DNA of 64,000 nucleotides, taken from the NCBI RefSeq assembly GCF_016859125.1, contig NZ_CP069338.1, positions 5,209,501 to 5,273,500 of the forward strand. The letters run 5' to 3'. The notes beneath the pieces are model-generated. The model was not told the origin of the DNA. It did not search any database and worked only from the letters and a program-made list of their open reading frames with translations. Of the stretch, positions 35,906 through 45,103 are shown piece by piece. A program made the position numbers and the translations under genes. Every line of letters begins with the position of its first letter. Within the stretch, counting starts at the first letter, position 1. The stretch is from Archangium violaceum (lineage in GTDB: Bacteria; Myxococcota; Myxococcia; Myxococcales; Myxococcaceae).

Positions 35906-37474
35906 ATGCCCCACTTCACGTCCCACTTCATCGACTCAACTCCCGGTGATCCGCTCGCGGATACGCGGTCACGCCAGGTGCACGGGGCACTCTGGTCGAA
36001 GGTACAGCCCACGCCGGTATCCTCCCCGAGACTGGTCGCCCTCTCACCGGAGGTGGTGCGGCTGTTGGGTCTGGACGAGGCGACATTGCGGTCCGCCGAG
36101 TGGGTGCAGGTGCTCGGGGGAAACGCGCTGTGGCCGGGCATGGTGCCGTACGCGGCCAACTACGGCGGGCACCAGTTCGGTCAATGGGCGGGACAACTGG
36201 GGGATGGTCGCGCCATCGTATTGGGTGAGTTGCTGGCGCCCGACGGCAGGCGCTACGAGCTACAACTCAAGGGCGCGGGCCGGACGCCCTACTCGCGCCG
36301 CGCCGATGGGCGCGCCGTGCTTCGCTCGTCGATTCGAGAGTTCCTGTGCAGCGAGGCCATGCACCACCTGGGCGTGCCCACCACTCGCGCGCTGTCGCTC
36401 GTCGCCACCGGAGAGCAGGTCATCCGAGACATGTTCTACGACGGGAACCCTGAAGCCGAGCCCGGCGCCATCGTCTGCCGTGTCGCTCCGAGCTTCCTGC
36501 GCTTCGGCAACTTCGAGCTGTGCGCCAGCCGTGGTGACGTGGAGCTGCTCAAGAAGCTGGCGGACTACACGGTGACGCAGTTCTTCCAGGAGCTCGGCGA
36601 GCCGTCGAAGGACACCTATGCCGCCTTCTTCAACGAGGTGGCGCGGCGCACCGCGAGACTCGTCGCGCATTGGCAGGCGGTGGGCTTCGTGCATGGCGTG
36701 ATGAACACCGACAACATGTCGATCCTCGGCCTCACGATCGACTACGGCCCCTACGGCTGGCTCGATGACTTCGATCCGGGATGGACGCCGAACACCACGG
36801 ATGCGGACTTCCGCCGGTATCGGTATGGCAATCAGCCCGGCATCGGCCTGTGGAATGTCGAGCGGCTCGGGACAGCGCTGATGCCGCTCTTCGAAGGCGA
36901 TGAGGCACTGCTCAAGGCGGGGCTGCTCGAGTACGAGCGCACGTTCGAGAAGGAGTTGGCGGCGCGGTTCGCGGCGAAGCTGGGGCTGTCCTCAATCGAG
37001 GATGAAGCCGACCTCGAGCTGGTGAACGGGTGCTTCGCGTGGCTCGTCGAGGAGGAGACGGACATGACCCTCTTCTTCCGCGGCCTGTCTCGAGTGGTGA
37101 CCGCGCCGACGGCTCCAGGCGAGTTCCCGGCCGTGCTGCGCGAGGCCTTCTACGGGCAGGTGCCCGAGGCCCACCTGGCGAAGGGTCTCCAATGGCTGAA
37201 CGCATGGTGGCGGCGTACGAGGCGTGAATCCGCTGCCCCCGCCGAGCTGGCGCGCCGGATGGACGCGGTGAATCCGAAGTACGTGCTGCGCAACTACCTC
37301 GCGCAGGAGGCGATCGAGGCCGCCTACGCGGGCGATGACTCCAAGGTGCACGTGCTGCTCGATGTGATGCGGCGGCCCTTCGATGAGCAACCGGGTCGCG
37401 AGGCGTACGCGGCCAGGCGACCCGATTGGGCGAGATCCAAGCCGGGATGCTCGGCGCTCTCGTGCAGCTCCTAG
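35906..37474 (+). CDS. selO: Protein adenylyltransferase SelO (YdiU family)
   Basis: The product is 522 aa. SelO is a pseudokinase-fold enzyme that transfers AMP from ATP to Ser/Thr/Tyr of proteins involved in redox homeostasis. Visible: 'YGGHQFGQWAGQLGDGRAI', 'ELQLKGAGRTPYSRRADGRA', 'SSIREFLCSEAMHHLGVPTT', 'VHGVMNTDNMSILGLTID' and 'DYGPYGWLDDFDP', which hold the nucleotide and metal ligands. It ends CSALSCSS; bacterial members usually end in such a Cys-containing tail, where vertebrate SelO has selenocysteine. The ribosome site at ATG 35906 is poor. Confidence 0.92.
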   Translation: MPHFTSHFIDSTPGDPLADTRSRQVHGALWSKVQPTPVSSPRLVALSPEVVRLLGLDEATLRSAEWVQVLGGNALWPGMVPYAANYGGHQFGQWAGQLGDGRAIVLGELLAPDGRRYELQLKGAGRTPYSRRADGRAVLRSSIREFLCSEAMHHLGVPTTRALSLVATGEQVIRDMFYDGNPEAEPGAIVCRVAPSFLRFGNFELCASRGDVELLKKLADYTVTQFFQELGEPSKDTYAAFFNEVARRTARLVAHWQAVGFVHGVMNTDNMSILGLTIDYGPYGWLDDFDPGWTPNTTDADFRRYRYGNQPGIGLWNVERLGTALMPLFEGDEALLKAGLLEYERTFEKELAARFAAKLGLSSIEDEADLELVNGCFAWLVEEETDMTLFFRGLSRVVTAPTAPGEFPAVLREAFYGQVPEAHLAKGLQWLNAWWRRTRRESAAPAELARRMDAVNPKYVLRNYLAQEAIEAAYAGDDSKVHVLLDVMRRPFDEQPGREAYAARRPDWARSKPGCSALSCSS

Positions 37475-37506
37475 GGATGGGGGTCCTGTGCCTGGGGTTC
37501 TTCGGA

Positions 37507-38358
37507 CTACCTCCTTCCTCGCTCCACGGCGGTGACGGTCTCGAGGAGCGCCTCCGCGCGCTCGTGAGGAAGCAGATGCCCCGCGCCCGCGATGCCGCGA
37601 AAGGTCGCCCCGGGTAGCCGCGCGGCGCCTCTCCGCAAGGCTTCCGGGGGCAGGAAGACGTCCGCCTCACCTGACACGATCGCCACCGGGACGCGCACCT
37701 CTCGCAGCGCGGCCTCCGACAGAGGCGGAGGCGCCAGCGACGTCCGCACATGCCGCCCCACCAGCGCCATCCAGGTGACGAGCGTGGCGGGAGGGTTGCC
37801 CCCGGGCGCGAGCATGCACCTGAGCAGACCTCGGGCGGAGTCCTCCCGAGGACGCACCAGCCACGGCAGCGTGCGTGCCAACACGCCGGGTGTCACTCGC
37901 AGCCGCACCAGCCCGGCGGGAGCCACCAACACCAGCGCCCCCACCCGTGCTCCCCGGCTCGCACCCGCCAGGGCAATCGCGCCCCCGAAGGAGTGGGCCA
38001 ACACCGTGCCTCCCGTGGCTCCGAGCGCATCCACCACCTCGTGGAGCCAGTCGCCATAGGCAGGCTGTGAATGACCGGGCCGTCCGGCCGCGCTCAGCCC
38101 GGGCTGGCCTGGCAGGTCCACCGCGAGCACGGAGTGCGTCCTCGCCACCTGTCCGACGAGCTCCAACCAGGTCGCGGTCGCGAAGTTGGTCCCAGGCAGC
38201 AACACCACCGGCTCGCCCGAACCGGCGCGAACGACGTGGGTGGAGCCGAGACTCGTGTTGAGGACTTCGCGCTCGTGCGGGACGTCCCACGCGTCCAGCC
38301 GGCCGACGCACCACGCAGCGACTTCGCGCTGTCCTTCCGGGCTACGGTAGATGCTCAC
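37507..38358 (-). CDS. Alpha/beta hydrolase (serine type)
   Basis: The product is 283 aa: 'VVLLPGTNFATATWLELVGQ', nucleophile S123 in AHSFGGA, an acid in 'IVSGEADVFLPPEAL' and the His in 'GIAGAGHLLPHERAEALL'. A complete triad makes it an esterase/lipase-like or C-C hydrolase. It lies 31 bp downstream of the aminotransferase gene on the same strand, so the two are probably co-transcribed, and it converges on selO with 32 bp between. Confidence 0.8.
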   Translation of the reverse strand: MSIYRSPEGQREVAAWCVGRLDAWDVPHEREVLNTSLGSTHVVRAGSGEPVVLLPGTNFATATWLELVGQVARTHSVLAVDLPGQPGLSAAGRPGHSQPAYGDWLHEVVDALGATGGTVLAHSFGGAIALAGASRGARVGALVLVAPAGLVRLRVTPGVLARTLPWLVRPREDSARGLLRCMLAPGGNPPATLVTWMALVGRHVRTSLAPPPLSEAALREVRVPVAIVSGEADVFLPPEALRRGAARLPGATFRGIAGAGHLLPHERAEALLETVTAVERGRR

Positions 38359-38389
38359 GAGTCAACCTCGAACCTGTGGCTGGCCGCGC

Positions 38390-39571
38390 TCAGCGCCGCG
38401 CGCGGTGGGCGGCCGAGAGCTTCTCGAGCAGCTCGTCCACCTGGGCCGCGGTGATGATGAGTGAGGGAGCGATGCGCAGCGTGTTGTTGCCCGCCACTCC
38501 GACGACGAGTCCCTCCGCGAGGGCGGCCTTCACCAGCTCGGAGGGCGCCCGTTGGAGCTGGACTCCCGCGAGGAGCCCCATGCCACGCACCTCATGGGTG
38601 GGGCCGAAGACGCGGCGCAGGCCCTCCAGGAGTTGATGGCTCCGCTCCACGACGTTGCCGAGGAATCCCGGCGACGTGACTTCCTTCATCACCGTCAGCC
38701 CGGCGGCACACGCGAAGGGATTGCCGCCGAACGTGGTGCCGTGCAGGCCGGGCTCGAGCAGCGCGGCCACCGGCTCGGTCGCGAGCACGGCGCCGATGGG
38801 GACGCCGCCGCCGAGTCCCTTGGCCAGGGTCATCACGTCGGGGGTGATGCCTTCATGCTGGTGACAGAACATCCGCCCGGTGCGGCCGATCCCCGTCTGG
38901 ATTTCATCCACCACCAGGAGGGCCCGGTGCCGCGTGCACAGCTCCCGGACCCGCGTCAGGAACCCCGGAGGCGCCGCGCGCACGCCGCTCTCTCCCTGGA
39001 TGGGCTCGATGAACACACCGGCCACGTCATCCCCCATGGCGGCGGCGAGCGCGTCCACGTCGCCGAAGGGAACGAAGTCCGTGGGAGGCAGGGGCTCGAA
39101 AGGCACGCGGTAGGCGGGCGTGTGCGTGATGCTGAGCGCTCCGAGCGTGCGGCCGTGGAAGCTGCCCTCGAAGGCGATGATGCGGCGCTTGCGGCCCTCA
39201 TGGGCCACGTTGCCCCAGAGGCGCACGAGCTTGTAGGCCGCTTCGTTCGCCTCCGCCCCCGAGTTGCAGAACAGCATCCGTCCTGGAAAGGCCTCGGGGA
39301 CGATGCGCGCCGCCAGTTCCTCCTGCCCGCGCTGCTCGAAGTGGTTCGAGGTGTGGAGGAGCGTCGCGGCCTGTCGCGACAGGGTCTCCACGAGCTTCGG
39401 GTGCGCATGGCCCAGGGTGCACACCGCCACTCCGGCGAAGGCATCGAGGTACTTACGGCCCGCGCCGTCGTACAGGTAGCAACCCTCGCCGCGGACGAAG
39501 CTCACGTCCTGGCGGCGGTAGTTCTGGATGAGGAAGGACTGGGGAGAAGGGGGCGTGGTGGGGCTGTTCAA
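38390..39571 (-). CDS. Acetylornithine/succinylornithine-type aminotransferase (class III)
   Basis: The product is 393 aa. The start is TTG 39571 with GAGGGA 9 nt upstream. It is a PLP enzyme of the ArgD/AstC/GabT group: 'YLDAFAGVAVCTLGHAHPKL', 'FCNSGAEANEAAYKLVR', 'FEGSFHGRTLGAL', the PLP-binding 'VVDEIQTGIGRTG' (D222) and Lys251 (TLAKGLGGG). Length and motifs suit ArgD of arginine biosynthesis (N-acetylglutamate semialdehyde to N-acetylornithine). No other arg gene is near, so a catabolic or secondary role is open. Confidence 0.85.
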   Translation of the reverse strand: MNSPTTPPSPQSFLIQNYRRQDVSFVRGEGCYLYDGAGRKYLDAFAGVAVCTLGHAHPKLVETLSRQAATLLHTSNHFEQRGQEELAARIVPEAFPGRMLFCNSGAEANEAAYKLVRLWGNVAHEGRKRRIIAFEGSFHGRTLGALSITHTPAYRVPFEPLPPTDFVPFGDVDALAAAMGDDVAGVFIEPIQGESGVRAAPPGFLTRVRELCTRHRALLVVDEIQTGIGRTGRMFCHQHEGITPDVMTLAKGLGGGVPIGAVLATEPVAALLEPGLHGTTFGGNPFACAAGLTVMKEVTSPGFLGNVVERSHQLLEGLRRVFGPTHEVRGMGLLAGVQLQRAPSELVKAALAEGLVVGVAGNNTLRIAPSLIITAAQVDELLEKLSAAHRARR

Positions 39572-39654
39572 TTCGGTGTTTCCCTCGCATCAGGCCGGTG
39601 GGAAGAAAGGTCGGCCCGTTGCTCGCGCCCCTACCACGGAAGCTCGCGCGCTCG

Positions 39655-40053
39655 CTACTGCGCGTCCATCATCATGAAGCGCTCGACGTGGACGAGCTTG
39701 TCCCCGTGCTTCACCTCGAGGCGGTACTGGCCCACTGGCCAGCCCTTGGCGGGCCGGGCCAGCGTGAAGGTCGCCGCCATCTTGTCCACGGCCGTGACGG
39801 TGGCGGAGTCGATGACGAAGTTCTTCGGTGCGGCCTTGCCCACGTCCTCGGCGATGAAGGCCCCCGTGAGCTTCGTGCCCCCTGGTGCGCGGAAGTAGAA
39901 GGTCACCTTGGGCAGGCTGGTCGGCAGGACCATGCCCATGGGCTGGATGACCGCGGGCGGCTCCGCGCGGGACGGTGCCGAGCCCAGGACGGTGCCCGCG
40001 ACGGCGGCACCGAGGGCGACGAGGGCGAACACGGACAGCTTCTGCGTCTTCAT
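39655..40053 (-). CDS. Secreted small protein, unknown
   Basis: The product is 132 aa with a Sec signal peptide (about 1-30, ending SRAEP). The mature part has 'KVTFYFRAPGGTKLTGAFIA', 'AATFTLARPAKGWPVGQYRL' and 'KLVHVERFMMM', looking like a single immunoglobulin-like beta-sandwich. No cysteines. It may assist envelope assembly. It is 43 bp downstream of the CoA-transferase gene. Confidence 0.65.
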   Translation of the reverse strand: MKTQKLSVFALVALGAAVAGTVLGSAPSRAEPPAVIQPMGMVLPTSLPKVTFYFRAPGGTKLTGAFIAEDVGKAAPKNFVIDSATVTAVDKMAATFTLARPAKGWPVGQYRLEVKHGDKLVHVERFMMMDAQ

Positions 40054-40095
40054 GGGGGGCTCGCTTTCGGGTGGGCGGGGGCCTGGGTTCTCAGC

Positions 40096-41616
40096 TCAGC
40101 CGCCCTTGGGGAAGTTGCGGCAGGCCTCATCGTAGTCCCTCCACCAGCTCTCCAGGGCCTTCATGTCGGTGGCCCGGGGCTCGTCTCCCGCGCCCGCCAT
40201 GTTCAGGTAGGCGTGCAGCAGCGGGCGGAAGTGCGGGTGCGCGCACTTCTCGATGATGTCCACGGCGCGCCGCTTGGGCGAGCGGATGTCCATGTTGAGC
40301 GCGTAGCCGTGCTCGGTGACGACGCACTTGATGTCGTGCTCGGTGTGGTCGATGTGCCGCACGTACGGCATCACGCAGCTCACGACGCGCCCGTCCTTCA
40401 GCGGCCGGGTGGACGGCGTGTGCACGATGCTCAGGTAGGCGTTGCGGAAGAAGTCTCCCGAGCCGCCCAGCCCGTTGACGATGCGCGAGCCGTCGATGTG
40501 GGTGGAGTTGACGTGGCCGTAGATGTCCACCTCGATGGGCGTGTTCATCGCGATGACGAACAGCCGCGAGATGATCTCCGGGCTGTTGGACAGCCACATG
40601 GGCCGCAGCACCAGCTTGTCCCGGCAGCGGTCGAACAGCTCCATGAAGCGCCGGCGCCCCTCGGCCGAGAAGGAGACCGCGGTGGCCGAGGCGTTCTCGA
40701 ACTTCGCGTCGTCCTCCACGTAGCGCAGCATTCCGTCCTGGAAGACCTCGGTCCAGAAGCGGATCTTCTGGAAGGGGGACGCGTAGAGCTCGCCGATGAT
40801 GGCGTTGGCCACGTTGCCCACGCCGGACTGGATGGGGGGCAGGCGCTTGCCCCAGCCGAACTGCGCGCGGCACTGCATGAGGAAGTCGATGACGTTCTGC
40901 GCGATGCGGCGGTCCGTCTCGCTGGCGGCCTTGAAGGGCACCGGGTGGTCGGGCGTGCGGGACTCGACGACGGCCACCACCTTGCTGCGGTCGAACTCGA
41001 CGTAGGGCGTGCCGATGCGGTCGCGCACGTTCACCAGCGGCAGCGGCCAGCCCACCTTGGGGTGCACGGCGGGCACGACGATGTCGTGGAAGCCGGTGTA
41101 GTCCGGCGACGCGGTGTTCACCTCGAGGATGACCTTGCGCGCCCGGGAGAGCGCCTCGGCGGAGACGCCCACCGAGGAGGTGAGGACGACACTGCCGTCC
41201 TCGCGGATGCGCGACACCTCGACGACGGCGACGTCGATGTCCCCGTAGAAGCCGTACATCAGGTTGCGCGCGAAGGCGGAGAGGTGGACGTCGGTGAAGT
41301 CCATCTCCCCCGAGTGGATGAGCTTGCGCGAGATGGGCGAGGACATGTAGGGCCCGCGCTTGCGGATGAAGGGGGCCATGGGGCCCTCCACGTCATCGGA
41401 GAGCGAGGCGCCGCTCAGCAGGGTGATGCGGGAGTGGGGCGCCGTCTCGGCCAGGTGCCGGGCGAGTGCCGGGAAGAAGGTCTTGGGCTCACCCGACTTG
41501 GTGAAACCGCTGATGGCCACGGTGTTGCCGTCGGTGACGTGCTTCACCGCCTCTTCCACCGGGACGACCTTGGCCAACAGCTCCGCGTTCTCGATTCGCT
41601 CCTGCAGTGTGCTCAT
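40096..41616 (-). CDS. Succinyl-CoA:acetate-type CoA transferase / acetyl-CoA hydrolase family
   Basis: The product is 506 aa from ATG 41616 (MSTLQERIENAELL); the frame is open upstream but the family N-terminus begins here. Motifs: 'NTVAISGFTKSGEPKTFFPA', 'PIQSGVGNVANAIIGEL' and 'KIRFWTEVFQDGML', in which the Glu of the T-E-V motif is the expected CoA-thioester residue by recall of AarC. Then 'NGLGGSGDFFRNAYLSI' and 'CVVTEHGYALNMD'. It moves CoA between succinate/acetate-type acids in a TCA bypass or short-chain acid metabolism. Length fits AarC/Cat1. Confidence 0.88.
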   Translation of the reverse strand: MSTLQERIENAELLAKVVPVEEAVKHVTDGNTVAISGFTKSGEPKTFFPALARHLAETAPHSRITLLSGASLSDDVEGPMAPFIRKRGPYMSSPISRKLIHSGEMDFTDVHLSAFARNLMYGFYGDIDVAVVEVSRIREDGSVVLTSSVGVSAEALSRARKVILEVNTASPDYTGFHDIVVPAVHPKVGWPLPLVNVRDRIGTPYVEFDRSKVVAVVESRTPDHPVPFKAASETDRRIAQNVIDFLMQCRAQFGWGKRLPPIQSGVGNVANAIIGELYASPFQKIRFWTEVFQDGMLRYVEDDAKFENASATAVSFSAEGRRRFMELFDRCRDKLVLRPMWLSNSPEIISRLFVIAMNTPIEVDIYGHVNSTHIDGSRIVNGLGGSGDFFRNAYLSIVHTPSTRPLKDGRVVSCVMPYVRHIDHTEHDIKCVVTEHGYALNMDIRSPKRRAVDIIEKCAHPHFRPLLHAYLNMAGAGDEPRATDMKALESWWRDYDEACRNFPKGG

Positions 41617-41702
41617 TGGGCGCTGCTCTAATACCGCGTCCCCCGGCTGTCCATGAGCGGCTTGGGGCCGGGCGCGCTCCTGCGGAGGACTCCACACTCG
41701 CG

Positions 41703-42236
41703 TCAGGGCGAGGTTCTTCCCTCTCCGAGGAAGCGGGCCCTCAAGGTGCGGACCACCTCGGCGTCCCAGCGCGGGGAGAGCAGCTCCACGGCGGTGCGGC
41801 GGTAGCGCAGCGCGCACGCGAGGCACAGCAGCGTGACCCCCAGCCCGATGACGCTGTTCTGCCAGGAGGCCAGGTCCCACTGGCCGTCCCAGTACCACTC
41901 GCGCTGGCTGGTGGGCCAGAAGTACCAGATGGGCCAGCCCGGCCCGCTGCCGGCCAGGTCACACACCAGGTGAAGGTGGAAGGCCAGCAGTGCCAGCACG
42001 GCCACCCGGAGCCGGCTCCGGGCCAGCGCCGCGCACACCCCCGCGGTCACCAGCGCGCCCACGTACCCGTGGAAGAGGAGGTGGTGGTAGCGCGCGTATA
42101 GCTCCCCACCGCCCAGGATGCTCAGCCCATCGAGGTCCGGGGCCAGCCCCGCGCAGGCGACGAGCACCCGGTCCCGCCGGGTCTCCAGGTGCTGCGCCAT
42201 CAACCAGGACAGCTCGGCGTGGACGATGGGATTCAT
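41703..42236 (-). CDS. Membrane-bound metal-dependent hydrolase (YdjM/DUF457-like)
   Basis: The product is 177 aa. It starts 'MNPIVHAELSWLMAQHLE' and has 'CAGLAPDLDGL', 'YHHLLFHGYVGAL' and 'AFHLHLVCDLAGSG', the His/Asp cluster of the YdjM membrane hydrolase family, with about four hydrophobic helices. Family enzymes are putative phospholipid-type hydrolases. It is 16 bp downstream of another membrane gene, probably the same transcript. Confidence 0.75.
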   Translation of the reverse strand: MNPIVHAELSWLMAQHLETRRDRVLVACAGLAPDLDGLSILGGGELYARYHHLLFHGYVGALVTAGVCAALARSRLRVAVLALLAFHLHLVCDLAGSGPGWPIWYFWPTSQREWYWDGQWDLASWQNSVIGLGVTLLCLACALRYRRTAVELLSPRWDAEVVRTLRARFLGEGRTSP

Positions 42237-42252
42237 GCGGTGGGCTCGGGGC

Positions 42253-42762
42253 TCAGGCGTCGGCCGGCGCGTCGTAGTGGGGCGTCAGGTCGATGATGTA
42301 CGCGGTGAGCAGGTGGTAGATGATGACGTTGCTCACCCAGAAGAAGATGGCGGGGAAGCTCACGTAGACGAGCATCGTGCCCGGCCAGACCTGGAGGTGC
42401 TTGCCGGTGAGCTCCACCGCGAGGAAGCCGCCCACCCACTCGCCCACCCAGCACACCGCCGCGGTGATGGCGACGCGCGTCCAGAGCTTCATGCCCTTGG
42501 GGTGGAACCAGTAGTAGTGCAGCGTCCACATCAGGAAGACGGAGCCCGCCCAGAGAATCATGCTCCCGAACGAGAACCACCCGTAGGGCGAGTCCGGGTA
42601 CACCCAGCCGTACGTCCCGTTCACCGCCTTCCAGGCCAGGTTCTGACTCAGCTCCAGGAGCCAGAGCAGCGGAGCGATGTAGAGAATCTGCGTCGCGAGC
42701 ACTCGCGCGTAGACGTTGAAGGACCGGCGTTGGGCGGCGGCTGTCAGGGCCATCGCGTTCAT
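42253..42762 (-). CDS. Polytopic membrane protein, unknown
   Basis: The product is 169 aa from ATG 42762 (GGGGGA ahead). Four or so aromatic-rich helices: 'ILYIAPLLWLLELSQ', 'GSMILWAGSVFLMWTLHYYW', 'RVAITAAVCWVGEWVGGFLA' and 'TMLVYVSFPAIFFWVSNVII'. A short acidic tail follows. No family motif is recognised. It leads the probable two-gene unit with the YdjM-like gene. Confidence 0.65.
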   Translation of the reverse strand: MNAMALTAAAQRRSFNVYARVLATQILYIAPLLWLLELSQNLAWKAVNGTYGWVYPDSPYGWFSFGSMILWAGSVFLMWTLHYYWFHPKGMKLWTRVAITAAVCWVGEWVGGFLAVELTGKHLQVWPGTMLVYVSFPAIFFWVSNVIIYHLLTAYIIDLTPHYDAPADA

Positions 42763-42987
42763 ATGGCTTCCCCCCGGGAGCGTGAATGGAGTGACGTGAC
42801 GGCCGCCCATCTCACCTACCGAGGCGACCCCTCCGCTTCCCCCGGGCCGTCAACCGCTTCCATTCTGACGCCAAACCCGTGTGATTTTCCACTCCAGGGC
42901 GATTTTTCCGGGATCGCGGGAGAGAGAACGGGTGAGAGGGCGGTGCATCCGTGACAAGCTCGTGCCGCCCTTCGACAGGAGCGAGTC

Positions 42988-44640
42988 TTGTCCTCGACCA
43001 CACCGCGCAACATGACCGACTACGAGGCCACCTACCGCGGATTCCGGTGGGAGCGCCCCGAGTACTTCAACTTCGCCACGGACTTCGTCGACCGCTGGGC
43101 CACCGAGCGCCCCGATGCGCCCGCGCTGCAGTGGAGTGACGAGGCCGGGCACGCGCAGCTCTTCACCTGGAAGGAGGTGAAGCAGCGCTCGCTGCACGCG
43201 GCGCAGTTCCTCACGAGCCTGGGCCTGCACAAGGGCGACCGCGTCTTCGTGATGATGCCGCGGATTCCGGAGTGGTGGTTCCTCACGCTGGGCTGCATCC
43301 GCGCGGGCATCGTCTTCATGCCGGGCACGCCGATGCTCACCGCCAAGGACATCCGCTACCGGTTGCTGGCGGCGGACGCCAACGGGGTCATCGCGGACGC
43401 GAGCTGTCTGGACAGGTTCGAGGGCCTGGTGGGCACGGGCCGGGTGGAGACCTGGGTGGCGGTGGGCTCCGCGCCTTCGCCCTGGGTGGTCTTCCCGCCG
43501 GGAGGGGCGGGCACGGGCCAGCACGGCGCGCAGTTCGAGCGCACGCGCGCGGATGATCCGATGCTCATCTACTTCACGTCGGGCACCACGGGCATGCCGA
43601 AGATGGTGCAGCACACGCAGGCCAGCTACGGGCTGGGGCACCAGATTACCGGCCGCTACTGGTTGGACCTGACGCCGGAGGACCGGCATCTGACGCTGTC
43701 GGACACGGGCTGGGCCAAGTGCGCGTGGGGCAAGCTGTTCGGCCCGTGGAGCCAGGGCGCGTGCAACGTGGTGTACGACTTCCGGGGCCGGTTCGACGCG
43801 GCGCGGATTCTGCGGGTGCTCGAGCGCCAGAAGGTGACGACGTTCTGTGCGCCCCCCACGGCCTGGCGCGCCCTCGTGCTGCAGGACCTGTCCCAGTACG
43901 ACCTGTCGTCGCTGCGGCACGCGTTGAGCGCGGGCGAGCCGCTCAACCCCGAGGTCATCGACACGTGGAAGCAGGCCACCGGGCTGCACATCCGCGAGGG
44001 CTATGGGCAGACGGAGTCGGTGGTTCTGGTGGGGATGTTCCCCTCGCTGGAGCCGAAGGCGGGCTCCATGGGCAAGCCGTCTCCGGGCTTCGACGTGTCC
44101 GTCATCGACCACGAGGGGAAGGAGCTACCGGCGGGCCAGGAGGGCGACATCGCGGTGCGGGTGAAGCCGGAGAAGCCGGTGGGCCTCTTCGATGGTTACC
44201 TCAACGACGAGTCGTCCAATCTGGTGTCGTTCCGGGGCGACTGGTACGTGACGGGCGACCGGGCGGTGAAGGACGCGGACGGCTACTTCTGGTTCGTGGG
44301 ACGGCGTGACGACGTCATCAAGACGTCGGGCTACCGGGTGGGGCCGTTCGAGGTGGAGTCGGCCCTGCTGGAGCACGCCGCGGTGGCGGAGTCCGCGGTG
44401 GTGGGCGTGCCGGATGAGCGGATCGGCCAACGCATCAAGGCGTACGTGGTGCTGGCGCCGGGCTTCAAGGGCTCGGAGGCGCTCGCCGAGGAGCTGCGCG
44501 AGTACGTGAAGAAGACGACGGCGCCCTACAAGTATCCTCGGGAGATCGAGTTCGTGATCGAGCTCCCGAAGACGGTGAGCGGGAAGATCCGCCGCACGGA
44601 GCTCCGTGCGATGTCTCAGCAGCCTCCGAAGAAGGACTGA
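42988..44640 (+). CDS. Acyl-CoA synthetase (AMP-forming, ACSM-like)
   Basis: The product is 550 aa with a TTG start (AGGAG 7 nt ahead). ANL-superfamily motifs: P-loop 'YFTSGTTGMPKMVQHT', 'GEPLNPEVI', 'GYGQTESV' (A5), 'GDWYVTGDRAVKDADGY' (A7) and 'YRVGPFEVE', with the terminal catalytic Lys region 'KTVSGKIRRTEL' (A10). It resembles medium-chain acyl-CoA ligases: fatty acid plus ATP plus CoA to acyl-CoA. It converges with thioredoxin. Acyl chain length is not predictable from sequence alone. Confidence 0.88.
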   Translation: MSSTTPRNMTDYEATYRGFRWERPEYFNFATDFVDRWATERPDAPALQWSDEAGHAQLFTWKEVKQRSLHAAQFLTSLGLHKGDRVFVMMPRIPEWWFLTLGCIRAGIVFMPGTPMLTAKDIRYRLLAADANGVIADASCLDRFEGLVGTGRVETWVAVGSAPSPWVVFPPGGAGTGQHGAQFERTRADDPMLIYFTSGTTGMPKMVQHTQASYGLGHQITGRYWLDLTPEDRHLTLSDTGWAKCAWGKLFGPWSQGACNVVYDFRGRFDAARILRVLERQKVTTFCAPPTAWRALVLQDLSQYDLSSLRHALSAGEPLNPEVIDTWKQATGLHIREGYGQTESVVLVGMFPSLEPKAGSMGKPSPGFDVSVIDHEGKELPAGQEGDIAVRVKPEKPVGLFDGYLNDESSNLVSFRGDWYVTGDRAVKDADGYFWFVGRRDDVIKTSGYRVGPFEVESALLEHAAVAESAVVGVPDERIGQRIKAYVVLAPGFKGSEALAEELREYVKKTTAPYKYPREIEFVIELPKTVSGKIRRTELRAMSQQPPKKD

Positions 44641-44647
44641 TCCTTCA

Positions 44648-44974
44648 TCAGATGTGCTGCTGAATCGCGCCTTCCAGCCTGGCTCGAGGTGGGGCTCCCA
44701 CGATCTGCCCCACCACCTTGCCCTGCTTGAAGAAGAGCAGGGTGGGGACGGAGCGGATTCCGTACTGCTGGGCCGTCCCCTGGTTGTCATCGACGTCGAG
44801 CTTGGCCACCTTCAAGTGGCCCTTGTGCTGGGTGGCGAGCGCCTCCATCGTGGGCGAGAGGGCGCGGCACGGCCCGCACCAGGTCGCCGTGAAGTCCACC
44901 AGCACGGGCCCCTCCGCCTCCAGCACCTCGCGTTGGAAGTCCGCGTCTCCCAGATGAATGATGTCTCCAGCCAT
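44648..44974 (-). CDS. trxA: Thioredoxin
   Basis: The product is 108 aa, a classical thioredoxin: redox-active WCGPC (C33, C36), cis-Pro loop 'IRSVPTLLFF', buried Asp in 'LVDFTATWCG'. It reduces cytoplasmic protein disulfides. Monocistronic. Confidence 0.93.
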   Translation of the reverse strand: MAGDIIHLGDADFQREVLEAEGPVLVDFTATWCGPCRALSPTMEALATQHKGHLKVAKLDVDDNQGTAQQYGIRSVPTLLFFKQGKVVGQIVGAPPRARLEGAIQQHI

Positions 44975-45103
44975 GGTGTGTGTCCTCGTTTCAGGGAAGG
45001 GCGTGTCGTCGCCCGATTTCCCATGGCAAGGGTTTAAGGGCCCCGACGAGGACGCGCGAGAGCCCGTGGCGCAATGGATTGTTCCGCGAAGAGCCCCGGT
45101 CAG

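Noticed and set aside
40096-41898. 600-aa version of the CoA transferase
   Set aside because: The added N-terminal 94 residues are unlike the family; ATG 41616 gives the normal start and length.
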